DNA of 64,000 nt from Lepas anatifera (GCA_034440635.1 JAOTON010002231.1:558001-622000); one strand, 5' to 3'. Counted from the stretch's first letter, positions 11,805 to 23,290 are shown. Notes: a model not told the origin generated them from the sequence alone. Made by a program: numbers and translations.

Positions 11805-13025
11805 CTACTCGCTCGGGTTTCGGCGCAGACGCCGGAAAGCTGCCTCCTTAAGCCTGAGAGCCGCGCGCACAGCACCGTCAAACCACGGAGGGCACTTCCG
11901 CCAAATTGTGACCGTGGGCACGTGAACCGCGATGGCAGACTCCAGAAGGGCATAAAATGTGTCAACCGCCTCATCCACAGACAGATCATCGAGGACACCC
12001 CAATGAATAAGTGACAGACTTCTCCTCAGTCCATTGAAATCAGCTTCCTTATAATTAAACACATTTTGACGGTTAACTAATACAGGGCGGTGCATAGGCA
12101 GAGAGAAATGACTGACTATCTCTTTGTGATCGCTTGGAAACATAAATTCTTGGACATCGACGTTTTGACAGTAAACACTCCTACAGAAAACTAGGTCTAA
12201 CACATTATCCCCTCTAGTGGGCTCGCTGACACACTGTTTGAGGCCGTTGAGACCACACTCCTCCAGGAAGCTCGCGGCCCGTCCAGATGGCCTCAGCAAA
12301 GAGGGTGTGGCTCCCTCCGGCGAAGCTCTCCAGGATATCTCGGGTAGATTAAAATCCCCGAAGACCAGCAGCCTGTCCGTGGTCGGTTGAAACGACGATA
12401 GAGATGCGGAGATTTTCTGTAGCGCAGCGTCGACATCTGGTGGGCGATAACATACCGCCACCGTCAGTGCCAACCGCCTCAAGCGAATCAAAATCTTCTC
12501 TGAGTCGGTCGGATCCGGGAGACGAACAGGGAGGAGCGAGGAACGAACGGCGCAGGCGACACCACCACCAAGTCCAATGCGGTCACGGCGAAACCATGTA
12601 TGGTTCGCAAAGCCCCATTCAATTTCTGAGTCGAGAATAGTTTGGTTTAGCCACGTCTCAGAAAAACAGAGGATGTCATATTTTTCTAGAACCGGGGCAT
12701 AACACCGCAGATCCCCCAGTTGCTTTTTTAGACTGCGGACGTTAGCGTAGTAGGCTGTGAGTCGTCCAGAGCTGGGACTGCAATCCAGATCTGCCGACTG
12801 TTGTGGACCAGGGTTCAGCTCAATATCTCCCGCGAGCAGGAGCGCCCTGCGGTATGAGAGACGACCCTGCTGTGCCGACGCCATCGAGTTTGCGCTGCAT
12901 GGTATTCGGGTTTTGAACCATCGTGTCGCTGTTGTTGAAGTCCGGAGACGACGCCGGCTGTGCTGATCTGTGCCACACGGCCGGCTTAGCGCAAGAAGCG
13001 CCACCAGTGCGAGGGTGCTCCACAT
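11805..13025 (-). pseudogene. CR1-type ORF2 5' part: leader, 2A-like motif, endonuclease
   Basis: This is a 406-residue frame. Residues 1-16 (MWSTLALVALLALSRP) look like a signal peptide. Residues 62-74 read LLLAGDIELNPGP, matching the 2A consensus D-x-E-x-N-P-G-P, which makes ribosomes skip a peptide bond before the last proline. From about residue 88 an APE-type endonuclease follows (TAYYANVRSLKK, FSETWL, GGGVACAVRSS, VCYRPP, LVFGDFNLPEISW, LDLVF, SDHKEIV). The frame ends inside the linker before the reverse transcriptase, because the element has decayed. 2A motifs before the endonuclease are known in CR1, L2, Rex1 and Crack elements of some animals. Confidence 0.85.
12804..12827 (-). other. 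2A-like ribosome-skipping motif DIELNPGP
   Basis: Eight codons (residues 67-74 of the frame starting at 13025) spell D-I-E-L-N-P-G-P with all consensus residues present, preceded by LLLAG. Translation would release a leader of about 73 residues and restart at proline to make the endonuclease-RT protein. Activity is inferred from the motif alone. Confidence 0.85.
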
Positions 13026-13497
13026 TTCTGCTTCTGAGTAGAATCACAGATGACGCTAGTGTCGCTGCAGCCTGGCGCAGCCTCCCCGGCGAAAGGTGTA
13101 TCAGCGAGAGACTGAGCATAATCTGGCGCACTAAGTATATCTCGTCACACCACCATTTAAAGCGACGCACTCCTCTACAACAAAGGTAAGAGACCTCGGC
13201 AAGTCCAGAGCACTTCTTGCTTGATCTGACACGCTCACGGCAGATTACGGTCACTCAAACCCCCAAAAAACAGTCCAAACACCAGGAGCTCCTTGAGGCG
13301 GTCCTAGCGGCCATACACCTTCTTGCACCTTCTCCTGTATTTCATATAATTAAATCTCCAATATTTCATATATTTGATCCTATGACTTCTTATAAAATAA
13401 AGCTATAACATACATTTGGACATTAATGGATTCCATTCATAATAATGAGTCAGATCATGCATAATGTGATCATGCTACGTCAAGTGGTAAAACGGGC

Positions 13498-14120
13498 ATT
13501 CCAGGACAAAACGGCCAAAAATATTTCAATTTGACACCAACATGTCTAAAAAAATCTGAAACTTTGTCTCCGGGGTATTTTTGGGCCAGAAACACGACTG
13601 TGAGAATCTTAGCCCCCTCCGACCAACGGTGACCGAGTTAGAGCCCGAGGCGTTTTCGGGAGGTCACCTTGTAGACTCATCTTTGATGCTTCATAACTCA
13701 ACAACGAATGGCCCGATTAACAAGTTTTGTATATCATTGACTCGTCTTGAACCATAAATTATTTTGAAAAAGAAAAGTTTAAAATTTTAAAAATGTTGAC
13801 CTTTAATTCGTTTGACCTTTCCTTAGATGACCTAGCTTGACTTTTTCGCAGTTGAAATTGACCTTTTAGACACCTCAAATTTTGTATTTACAAATTATCT
13901 TGCGATAAAGAATATAAAAAATGCGTTTTTCCTATAAATGCCAAATATTTGGCACCTAATGTAGGTATGCAGATGGTTTTTGACCACTGCAGTACTAGTG
14001 CAGTCTTATGTTTGACACTGCAAACAAAGCGATTGCTTCTGGAATCAGTTGCATTCAATGATATTGCATTGTCTTTACAAAACTTTCACCTTGCAAGTGT
14101 CAGAGTTTATGAGAAATTAA
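13498..14120 (+). repeat. W module, left arm of a long inverted pair
   Basis: From ATTCCAGGACA to the TTAA at 14117-14120 this stretch is the reverse complement, at high identity, of 19376-19983. Shared marks include CACGACTGTGAGAATCTTAG, GTGACCGAGTT and GATGGTTTTTGACCACTGCA. It carries GACCTT/AGGTCA motifs, and a 120-codon frame across it is not protein-like. Confidence 0.75.
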
Positions 14121-16429
14121 CATACGCCCGCAGGAAGCGGCGGACAACCGGCCTCTTCAGGTTTCCACAGGTAGAAGAAAAAACACCATTGCGCAGCACC
14201 ACCGCACTTTATCTACTTCTAACCCGACATTTTTGCACCTTCTGGCAAAATGATTTAGGTAAAATGGCAGGTGGAAGATACCGTAAATACTGTAGGCCAG
14301 CTGGCAACTGACTGGTGAGAGGGCGACCTGAGTCAGGCGGCCGTCCTTATGTTTTGAGGGGCGTACAAGTTTGGTTCCTTGATTAACTCTTCATCGTGGG
14401 AGTTGCTCGTTTGAGTGGTGGGGTCGGAATCTCCATGAAAAGTCCCTTGACGACTCAAGTGAGGCTCCGACTCCTAAAACTGAACTAGCAACAACTTGGA
14501 CAAGATTTATTATAAAGAAAAATAGCAGTCATTAAAAGTAATTGAACAATATTCGTTGTTTTGAGGGAGACAAGGGCAAAGGAACTTATTAGTAATGGGT
14601 TATTTATCCTTACACCCTTAAAGGAAAATTAACAAAGATGTCGCAAATTTATCAATAATTGAAATGGGTATAACTTATCCTATAAGCACCACTACTTACA
14701 CAATTACGTCGTTCCCGGGCATGGAAACATAATATCGATACAATGTGACCGAGTGCAGCACAGCATACTTTTGAGAGGATTAATACAATGAAAAAACGTT
14801 CTGAAGGGCTTTCACTCCCAGGGGTTTGTTTGGATCTGCTCATATATGCGAAAAATAATTGTTCTGAAATCATAATGCATTCGACTTAAACGGGTTGCCT
14901 CACATGATATCTTTAAAAAGGTGATCATTTTTATAGCCGACACGGATCCCAGTTCAAATGCCATTTCGAAAGGATTTTGATTAGTGTTTTTTTAATGATT
15001 GGGGTTGCTAGATTTGAAACAATATCGAGAGCTACTACTTTAAAATAAATAGCCAAATGTATCATGTGTTTAGCCCTCTCACATGCGGATTGAACTGCAT
15101 TGAACCAAGAAGTAGTATTTGAAATACAAAAGGAGAAAATTCAAAGGATGTTTTACCACTTTTACCACTATTTCCACGTTTCATTGGAGGTGGTCGGGCA
15201 CCCAAAAATAGGTATAGTTCCACACTCCTGGTGCCTTGTATTATCATTGAACAATAAGGGAATACACTGAGATGATTTCAACACCTACACTGACTTTTCC
15301 TGCAGAAGCACATTCATTCACCTGCAATGATAGCCGTCAGATCACTCATTACTTAAGCCAAATAAGTTATACCAGTATATTTAATATCACCTTTGTATTG
15401 GACATTCGTCATGACTAAATTTGCGATCATTCACGCAGCACCCATAAAAGAAAGTCTACTTGCACAGCACGACACTGGCTCAAGCATAGGTATACGAAAC
15501 CCGAACTTCTCTTCCTTAGTATAGATTACGTGAACAGTGATGGATGTTTTATTTACCGCTGGTATTCTATGAAACTTGCCATTCATTTTTCCATAATCGC
15601 ATTGGCGAACAGACTTTGGAGCTTTCTGGCAACATTGGTTATGCTTGATTATGAAATGCACAAGAACTTAATCGTGCCGAAAAATGTATGCGTAAGAAAA
15701 GCATGCTTACCTTTGGCATCACGCATTTGATTCTTCACTGGACTTTTTAAACCATCGTGATATGTTGCCTGTTTGGCCGTACTCTCGATATAGTTGCAGG
15801 CGCTCTCGTGAGACGAAGTGAAAACGTTTCATTCACATAACTGAATTTTGCCTCGATATAACTTTTGCACCGGAATTAAACATTTCCATTGCTTTAAAAT
15901 CGTGTGCATGTTGGCACAATTTGATGAAGTTAATATTTTTGCATTGTGCAGCACAGCTCTCCGTCAGATATATGTACATACATTCTTTAGTCATTTCTCT
16001 CACTTTCCAGGCATAAGTTCTGAAAAAACGAGCCATCACAGTGCTGTGTTTGAAGCCATCGGATATCACACAGGCTCCGTGGCCTAATTGTTGACTATCT
16101 CTGTTGTCCAGCAAACCATGTGGAATGAACAGTGCACTGGGAGCGACGGCGCTAAATAGCCCGTTTTAGTCTCTACCGACAATGTTACATACAATTGTTT
16201 GGTCGGGTCACCTTTGAGGTCGCTCGAGGTCAAAGTATTCCTTACAGGAACAAAGTGGAAACAAAAATTTTGTGGCATAATAGCTGACAGAGCAGAGCCG
16301 TAGAAAAATATTTAGCACCATTGGAATACTCTTGTCGAGCTCGATCGGTTTATATATCTTATAATCTTGTCTAATCAAATTGTAAACTTAACCTGCTTTG
16401 ACCTAGAGCCGGGTTAGGTCTGTTTGGTA
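14121..16429. other. no gene seen
   Basis: The short frames here show no coding bias. A few AGGTCA-like words near 16200 suggest old module remnants. Confidence 0.3.
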
Positions 16430-16780
16430 GAAAGAATCAGAGCTGCAAAAAGTCGGGCTCTCGGGTCATAAAGTGCCCGACAGATTTTAGGGCACGGTAT
16501 GGTCCTGCGACAGATCTTACAATCTGTGAGAAAAAAAATCTTGAAAGGAAACAGAAAAGATTTTTTGTTCTAAAAAACCTCGATATTAGAATTGTCACCT
16601 CTTTCACTCAACAGGTTTTCCATGAATTTGCACCTCTCCCATATCAAGCCAGTGTGCGGCAAGAACCGATGGAAAATCGGGGGACTTATGAAATCGAGGG
16701 ACCTTTGAACAGAGGGCCTTATGCACAGAGGACCTTTTAAACGTCACCCAGAAAATCCTCTGCTGGAAAAATTCCTTCAC

Positions 16781-16838
16781 CGGCCTGTCGGGCCCGATTT
16801 GTATTCCATAGCACGCGACAGCTTGGCCCGACAGGCCG
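16781..16838. repeat. 14-bp inverted repeat in the hAT element
   Basis: CGGCCTGTCGGGCC (16781-16794) pairs with GGCCCGACAGGCCG (16825-16838) across a 30-base loop. The related word GCGACAGGCC recurs nearby and twice at about 33420-33450. Confidence 0.8.
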
Positions 16839-16910
16839 CCGTAAAGGCCTTGCGACAGGCAAAACAGTTTTTTTCCTTCGTTTCCTTTGCTTGGAAGTAC
16901 GTTCAACGCT

Positions 16911-16946
16911 GCCGCAAGGGCGCTGTTTGAACAGCGCCCTTGCGGC
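16911..16946. repeat. 16-bp perfect hairpin with 4-base loop
   Basis: GCCGCAAGGGCGCTGT is followed by TTGA and its exact reverse complement. It resembles a bacterial terminator in shape but has no T-run, and it lies inside the hAT element. Confidence 0.85.
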
Positions 16947-17168
16947 AAAGCCGGTGTAAAAGGTATCTGGTTTGAAAAGCAGCCCTGCGGTTTGGTGTGT
17001 TGCGTTGTGGATGTGGTGGAGCCCAAGGCCCTGGAATTCCGTGGTGTGGTGGAGGCAATACGTTGCAAGGTTGTGTTTTTTTAATAATTCTCTTGCATTA
17101 CTTTGGTATACATCTTGAGTTAACTGGTTGAGCTTGGATTTCATAGTCCATAGTTGAAGGGCTGATAA

Positions 17169-17397
17169 ATGGCTCCGATTAAGCTGAAGCCCCTTCCGTC
17201 GTCCCGTGTCAAGCTTAAATGTGGATTTGAGGGATGTGGGTATTTTGGCGAAAAACGTTTTTTAAGGAGCATCAGCGAATCAAGCATTCTGGGCTGCCCT
17301 GCAAGTTCAGGAACAGTGGTTTTGGCCAAGGAGGTCGCTTTGAAGCATGAATCAAACATCAGGCAGATCAGAACAGTGTGGGGAGAAAACAAAGAAG
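17169..17397 (+). pseudogene. possible zinc-finger first exon inside the hAT element
   Basis: An ATG-led frame reads KLKCGFEGCGYFGEKRF and then loses the histidines. Reading one base over after the T-run at 17260-17265 gives KEHQRIKHSG, so C-x4-C...H-x4-H would be complete apart from a homopolymer-length change. A consensus donor (GAA|GTAAGT) follows at 17398. hAT transposases often start with a BED or C2H2-type finger, so this may be the remnant of one. A host zinc-finger pseudogene is the alternative. Confidence 0.35.
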
Positions 17398-18127
17398 TAA
17401 GTGATGTGGTGTTCATTGTAATTTCGGCAGCTTACATTTATTTCCATACAGTATGTTATGCTCACTGTTGATCAATAATTTTAAATTATATTAATAAGGG
17501 AAAAATGAATTTTACCAGCAAACTGGTCAAATTAGTCTAAAACATTTGATTTTCCCTTCCGTCTTCTTTTAAATCCAATGCCTGTTGGTCCAGAATTAAC
17601 CACAAAAGTTGCATACCTTCATCAGTGGATTTCTGGATGCCAAAGAAACAAAACTCTTCACCTTTCCACATTAATTTGAGTTCTAAGTACCAAACTATTT
17701 CTCCCATTTCATTTTATTGACTTTCCTAATTATGCCTATGATCTATGTCAAGGGGACAAAGATATAACAAAAACACAGCCTAGTGCAACCTTTACTCATT
17801 CCTTTTACTCTTAACTTCCTTGGAAACATGATATTTATTTGACATTTACTATCTAACTGACTTAAGGTTATTTATTAGCCTCATTAACTTCAGATCCTAA
17901 ACCACCTACCCTCATGGAAATGAGCACGGCAATGCATGAAAAACTTTGAAATAGCCAACAGCTTCAAAATTTAGGATTATTCATGTAAACATGCATTTAA
18001 AAGTCATGGAAAGCTAATATTACATGTTTGCATTCAACTACAAGTAGCCATGATCCTTAAAAAACACTTTTTCGAATATCAAAAAACTACCCCTCCAATC
18101 TTGTTTCGTCTGGCCATCAGAGCAAAA

Positions 18128-18192
18128 TCCATATATATCCAAATATCCATAATCCAAATACATCCATATCCAAATATCCAAATATCCATAAC
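18128..18192. repeat. AAATATCCAT-type microsatellite
   Basis: CCAAATATCCATA variants repeat with a period of about 7 to 13 bases. Confidence 0.6.
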
Positions 18193-18194
18193 AA

Positions 18195-18700
18195 GGTGAG
18201 ATATCGTGTCTTCGTCTCCTTTCATGTAATTGCTCAGTATTCGTTTTTGTTCAGTATTGTAATTGCTAAGTAAGCTAGCTCAGTAAGTAATTGCTCAGTA
18301 TTGTAATTGCTTCGTATTCGCAGCACAAACACTACCAGAGAATTGATGCAAATGCTAGTGCTCACGTCACCGAGAGTCAGTAGTGTTCTGTCCATTTAGA
18401 GTGGGCTATTTAGTTAAATTGCTGGCCTTCGTTTAGTTGTGACCGGAATGGCCCTGAACTATCACAGCACACACTAAAATCGCTGTATATGTTATTTAAT
18501 CGGTGGAAAGGCTTATTGTCCCTTGTTTAGCCTACCCTAGAGAAGGTTGGCGCTACCTTTCATCATGCTGATATGGTAACTGCGTGCCTGCTAAATCATC
18601 AGGCATCGCTCTGAAACGAGGTGAGATTTCGTGTTTTCGTTTCCTTTCATTTAATCGCTCAGTATTCGTTTGTAGCACAAACACCCCCAGACGGAAGTCA
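18195..18700. repeat. direct repeat pair in the hAT element
   Basis: The block GGTGAGATATCGTGTCTTCG...GCACAAACAC at 18195-18330 recurs shortened at 18615-18690. The first copy has an internal triplication of CTCAGTATTGTAATTGCT. Confidence 0.65.
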
Positions 18701-19375
18701 CCAACAACGCTAGTTCTCATGCCGCCGATAAAGCCCGGCCAAGGCGCCGCTGTCCAGGAAGCCGGATAGACGGCGGCTGGGTATGGTCACCGCTGCTCGT
18801 GCCGAGATATAACCCTGAGGAGAGGACCATCTGACGCTTGGATTGACGCCTGGAGTGACATCTGACGCCTAGTGATATCCATTGGTGCCAAACTAGAAGT
18901 TTTTATGCTAATTTTAGTATTTTCTATTAAGAATGTGGAAAATGAGTAGGAACATTTTACCAATTGAATGGGTTTTAGACAATTTTAATAGTCCTATCCT
19001 AACCACCCGACAGATTTGGAGGTTTTTTCGAAAGTGCCCGACAGATTTGAGATTTTTTGCAGCTCTGGAAAGAGTATTAATCAAACTGTAGTGGCAAGTC
19101 AGACGCGGCAACGTAAGCATAAAAGCTCCATCGCAATTCTCGACAATTCTCAATTCTCGCCAGTTATCAAAATTTACCAATTGCCCCATGCATTTCTAAT
19201 GGACAGATCATGACCCTGATCGTGTTCTAGGTTATCGATATGGAAATCCTACTACAAACAATTATCTTGCGCGGTGACCTTACTAGGTGATGTGAATATA
19301 AGGACGATAGGTTAAATTTGATCTTACTGATGCACCTCCAAAGTTTTTTTCGAGGCTAGGTCTCTTGACCTTGTG

Positions 19376-19983
19376 TTAATTCTAATAAACTCTGACACTT
19401 ACACGATACAAATTTCGTAAAGACAATGCAATATCATTGCAAGCAACCGATTCCAAAAGTAATTGCTTGGTTTGAGGTGTTAAACAGAAGACTGCAATAC
19501 TGCAGTGGTCAAAAACCATCTGCATACCTACATTAGGTACCAAATATTTGGAATTTATAGCAAGGTCGTATTTTATTTTTTATCGAAAGATAATTTATAA
19601 AACAACAATTTTGGGGTGTCTAAAAGATCAATTTCAACTGCGAAAAGGTCAAGCTAGGTCATCTAAGAAAAGTTAAAACGAATTAAATGTCAAAATTTTT
19701 AAAATTTTAAAATTTTTTATTTCAAAATATTTTATGGTTCAAGACAAGTTCAATGATATACAAAACTTGTTAATCGGGCAATTCGTTGTTGAGTTATGAA
19801 GCATCAAAGATGAGTCTACAAGGTGACCTCTCGAAAATTCCTCCGGCTATAACTCGGTCACCGTTGGTCGGAGGGGGCTAAGATTCTCACAGTCGTGTTT
19901 CTGGCCGAAAAATACCCTAGGGACAAAGTTTCAGATTTTTCTAGACATGGTGGTGTCAAGCCTTGGTCGATCTGTCCTGGAAT
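19376..19983 (-). repeat. W module, right arm of the long inverted pair
   Basis: Reverse complement of 13498-14120. Its TTAA edge (19376-19379) corresponds to the TTAA edge of the left arm, and the outer edge is TGTCCTGGAAT (19973-19983). The arms are 5.3 kb apart and enclose the hAT element. Confidence 0.75.
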
Positions 19984-20521
19984 CCCCCAAAAGTGACCTG
20001 ACCTCAAATCAGGCTGAGGTTGTCTGCGGACGCAGAACAGCTACAATGTAAGTCAAAAGATTCTAGCAGCAATCCATACGTATTGAAATCAGAATGAAAG
20101 GTCTATTTCAACTCAGTGGGGCGTTTTGTTTTAATTTTCCTCCGAGCGCATCCCATTCAGTGGGAGCTTATTTCCATAGCGGAAAATTTCCCGGTCATTG
20201 ATGCTGATATGGTCAGAGACACTAGTTCATGTCGCTCGCAGAACCCATTCTCCCTCTCACGAATTTCGAAAAGAGGAAGTCATTAGATGTTTTAAGACTT
20301 TAAGAGTAAGAGACAGAACAAGAAGCTGAGAGCAGCAAGAAGTCAGCTAAGGTAAGAAATGAAACCGAGGGCAATATAAAGTTCTAGTCCATGTGAAAGA
20401 CTAGATAAAAAATGTCTGTAGGTACATACATAGCTCAACGTCGCATTCAAACTACGGGGCAGATGTGTGGGAACTCCGTGAGGAGGGTTACACCATCGTA
20501 TTGGGAAACTTGTCCATATGA

Positions 20522-20562
20522 GGGGTCTTTTTGACTTCCTGGTGGGGGTCAAAAAAGACCCC
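20522..20562. repeat. hairpin tip of a TTAA-module end
   Basis: GGGGTCTTTTTGAC pairs with GTCAAAAAAGACCCC across about 12 bases. The layout matches the subterminal hairpins of the X, Y and M modules but with a TCAAAAAAGA core. GGGCTAACGCCCCACC, a decayed end, follows at about 20590. Confidence 0.5.
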
Positions 20563-20576
20563 CATGATCTCAAACT

Positions 20577-21882
20577 CGGCCTGCGGCCTGGGCTAACGCC
20601 CCACCGGCGCAGGAGAGCCGCATGACAATGTGCCGAAAGCAAACCATATTTCGTTCTTAATGTATCTCTTCATACGCCTGCAAGTCAGTTTTATCATTCT
20701 TTTCTTTGAAATAACCAATAAAGAGTACGTGGTCACCCCCGGATTCGAACCGGACCTACCTGATCAGAGCCAGGGCCTCTAACCACTGGACCACAGTGCC
20801 ACACCACTCACCCTCCCACTAGCTGAACAGCTGTGACCCGTCAGGAGGTCACTGGCTGGTACAACTCCGCCGAATATGCCGGGCCGCTGGCGGGGTGCTG
20901 TGCTTGTCCCGAAAAGGCACGATATAAAGGTGCTTCTAGAAGACGAACCAAGCATTCTTTTGGGCTGAAATTACTTGTATCGTCGAGCTAGGATCTTAAG
21001 CTAGCTTCATGCCAAATTTCTTCCACTTCCATCCATTTTAAGGACTTGAAACCATGGTGAGAAGCAAGGTGGTCCGAGAAATTTAGCATCTTGTAATACA
21101 TTTTGGACTAATTACTCGAAAGCCATTAGAGATGGGTGGGTAGTATAAGTGAGCGAAATGACCGCAAGTAACTTTCCTCTTCAGCCATGTCAGTTCTGAG
21201 TTTGTGAGTGACATGAGCTTGGAGCCAGGAAGATGCAAATAAAAGTTTTTGACTCAATTTCTATTTATGCCTATAAAACAAAGAATTTCCATTCACAATT
21301 TCCATCTCCAAATATTATCAGGCGGAAGCAATGTTCTTTCATTATTTGAAATGGAAACTCAAATCGGTCAATTAGATTGTGAGATATTAACGTTGAAATG
21401 AAATGAACCAAAATTCAGTCTTCCGGAAGAACTGTAAAAGTAGGTCAAATTTTACGTTTTGCACTCAAAACTATGCCTAAGCACTACAAAATTTGCCTAG
21501 CTACCCCTAGGTAACTGCCTTTCAACTAACTGAGGCCTGCCTTCTGACATTTCGAGCGCACAAGTCGGCCATCAACTTTTAGCAGGTTTTTGGCGCGTGA
21601 GAAATGCCGCGTTTTCGCGCAATAAATATTGTTGGATCAGCTCAATTTTTTCCCCTAGCTGGCCCTTGTTATCCATTGAAAAGGACATAAATTTCAAGTT
21701 CGTAACTTAAGAAGTAAAAATTAGAAAAATATAAAACAGAAAAGTTTGAGCCAAAATTTCTCAAAACTATTTTGGATTTCAACTCGGGGCTTCAGTTTGG
21801 GTGTCTGGAGCAGAAGGGCTATCACCCTACAAAATTCCAGGCTCTGACATCAATTCTCAGGACTGACAGACGCCAACAAAAC
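20577..21882. repeat. 1.3-kb tandem duplication, copy 1
   Basis: The block from CTCGGCCTGCGGCCTGGGCT to GACTGACAGACGCCAACAA is followed directly by a second copy starting 1308 bases later. It contains a tRNA-like segment on the minus strand. No coding frame was found. Confidence 0.85.
20731..20801 (-). tRNA. tRNA-like segment (tRNA pseudogene or SINE head)
   Basis: The minus strand reads TGGCACTGTGGTCCAGTGGTT (split as acceptor and A-box), a stem around CCTGGCTCTGATCAGG, and a T-arm TCCGG-TTCGAAT-CCGGG with a canonical B box GGTTCGAATCC. The acceptor stem closes only with a bulge (TGGCAC with GTGACCA), so it is unlikely to be a functional tRNA. It may be a SINE-derived Pol III unit. I do not assign an anticodon. 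Confidence 0.45.
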
Positions 21883-21884
21883 CT

Positions 21885-23125
21885 CGGCCTGCGGCCTGGG
21901 CTAACGCCCCACCGGCGCAGGAGAGCCGCTGACAATGTGCCGAAGCAAACCATATTTCGTTCTTACTGTATTCTTCATAAGCCTGCAAGTCAGTTTTATC
22001 ATTCTTTTCTTTGAAATAACCAATAAAGGTACGTGGTCACCCCGTTCGAACCGGACCTACCTGATCAAGAGACAGGGCCTCTAACCACTAGACCACCGTG
22101 CCACACTACTCATCCTCCCACTAGCTGAACAGCTGTGACCCGTCAGGAGGTCCTGGCTAGTACAACTCCGCCGAATATGCCGGGCCGCTGGCGGTGCTGT
22201 GCTTGTCCCGAAAGGCACGATATAAGGTGCTTCTGAAGACGAACCAAACATTCTTTAGGCTGAAATTAGTTGTATCGTGAGCTAGGATCGTAGCTGCTTC
22301 ATGCCAATTACTTCCACTTCCATCCATTTTAGGACTTCAAACCATGGTGAGAAGCAAGGTGGTCGGAAATTTAGCATCTTGTAATACATTTTGGACTAAT
22401 TACTCAAGCCATTAGAGATAGGTGGGTAGTATAAGTGGCGAAATGACCGAGTAACTTTCCTCTTCGCCATGTCGTTCTGAGTTTGTGTTAACATGAGCTT
22501 GGAACCAGGAAGATGCAAATAAAAGTTTTTGACTATTTCTTTTATGCCTATAAAACAAAGAATTTCATTCACAATTTCCATCTCCAAATATTATCGGCGG
22601 AAGCAATGTTCTTCCATTATTTGAAATGAAAACTCAAATCGGTCATTAGATTGTGAGATATTAACGTTGAAATGAAATGAACCAAATTCAGTCTTCCGAA
22701 GAACTGTAAAAGTAGGTCAAATTTTGCGTTTTGACTCAAAACTATGCCTAAGCACTACAAATTTTCCTAGCTACCCCTAGGTAACTGCCTTTCCTAACTG
22801 AGGCCTGTCTTCTGACATTTCGAGGCACAAGTCGGGCATCACTTTTGGGTTTTTGCTCGCGTGAGAAATGCCGGTTTTCGCATAAATATTGTCGGATCAG
22901 TCATTCTTTTCCTAGCTGGCCCTTGTTATTTTCGAAAAGGACATAAGTTTCAAGTTCGTAGGTTAGAAGTAAAATTAGAAAATATAAAACAGAAAAGTTT
23001 GAGCCAAAATTTCTCAAAACTATTTTGGATTTCGACTCGGGGCTTCAGTTTGGTTGTCTGGGCAGAGGGCTTCCCCTACAAATTCCGGCTCTGACATCAA
23101 TTCTCGGACTGACAGACGCCAACAA
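21885..23125. repeat. 1.3-kb tandem duplication, copy 2 (deletion-rich)
   Basis: This is the second copy of 20577-21882, about 65 bases shorter. Most differences are single-base losses, for example GCATGACAATG becoming GCTGACAATG, GCCGAAAGC becoming GCCGAAGC, and CACCCCCGGATTCGAACC becoming CACCCCGTTCGAACC. Such a one-sided pattern resembles uncorrected long-read sequence. Confidence 0.8.
22034..22102 (-). pseudogene. second, damaged copy of the tRNA-like segment
   Basis: Same as the copy at 20731-20801, but the T-arm has lost four bases, which destroys the B-box stem. Confidence 0.45.
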
Positions 23126-23141
23126 CAACAACTGTAACAAC

Positions 23142-23290
23142 AGACCCGACGGACCCGTCTGGCGGCCGAATAGAGCCGCTTGAGAAATCTCATGCGCTTC
23201 GCTTCTGGTTTCGTCGCGGCTCTGACCCCGACAGACCCGTGACATAGAGCCGCTAGAAATCTCATCGCTTCTTTCGTCTCGTCTGACACT
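23142..23290. repeat. short imperfect tandem duplication (about 74-bp step)
   Basis: AGAGCCGCTTGAGAAATCTC at about 23172 recurs as AGAGCCGCTAGAAATCTC at about 23246, again with bases missing in the second copy. Confidence 0.55.

Larger units (their letters stand above)
9747..13260 (-). mobile_element. decayed CR1-type non-LTR retrotransposon with a 2A-like motif
   Basis: On the minus strand it reads leader, 2A-like motif, endonuclease, reverse transcriptase, C-terminal domain, and a 3' tail of ATTT/AAAT microsatellite (9747-9775 on the plus strand). Frames are broken several times, so this copy cannot encode an intact ORF2. The 5' boundary near 13260 is a guess, and no target-site duplication was found, as is common for CR1. 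Confidence 0.85.
16438..19067. mobile_element. hAT-like DNA transposon, 2.6 kb
   Basis: The left end starts CAGAGCTGCAAAAAGTCGGGC-like and the right end finishes with TTTTTTGCAGCTCTG, giving a 14-base inverted terminus. The flanks are GAAAGAAT (16430-16437) and GAAAGAGT (19068-19075), an 8-base duplication with one mismatch. CAG-starting termini and 8 bp duplications are the hAT signature. Subterminal GCCCGACAGATTT is present near both ends. No full transposase is seen, so it is probably non-autonomous or decayed. Confidence 0.7.

Noticed and set aside
13949..14311. 120-codon frame
   Set aside because: It lies across the W module arm, is not conserved as a frame in the other arm and has no motif.
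16911..16946. Rho-independent terminator or CRISPR-like repeat
   Set aside because: The hairpin lacks a T-run, the genome is eukaryotic, and there is no regularly spaced repeat array anywhere in the window.
16604..17144. Overlapping 154-, 135- and 69-codon frames inside the hAT element
   Set aside because: They are open on both strands because of GC-rich palindromes, with no recognisable domain.
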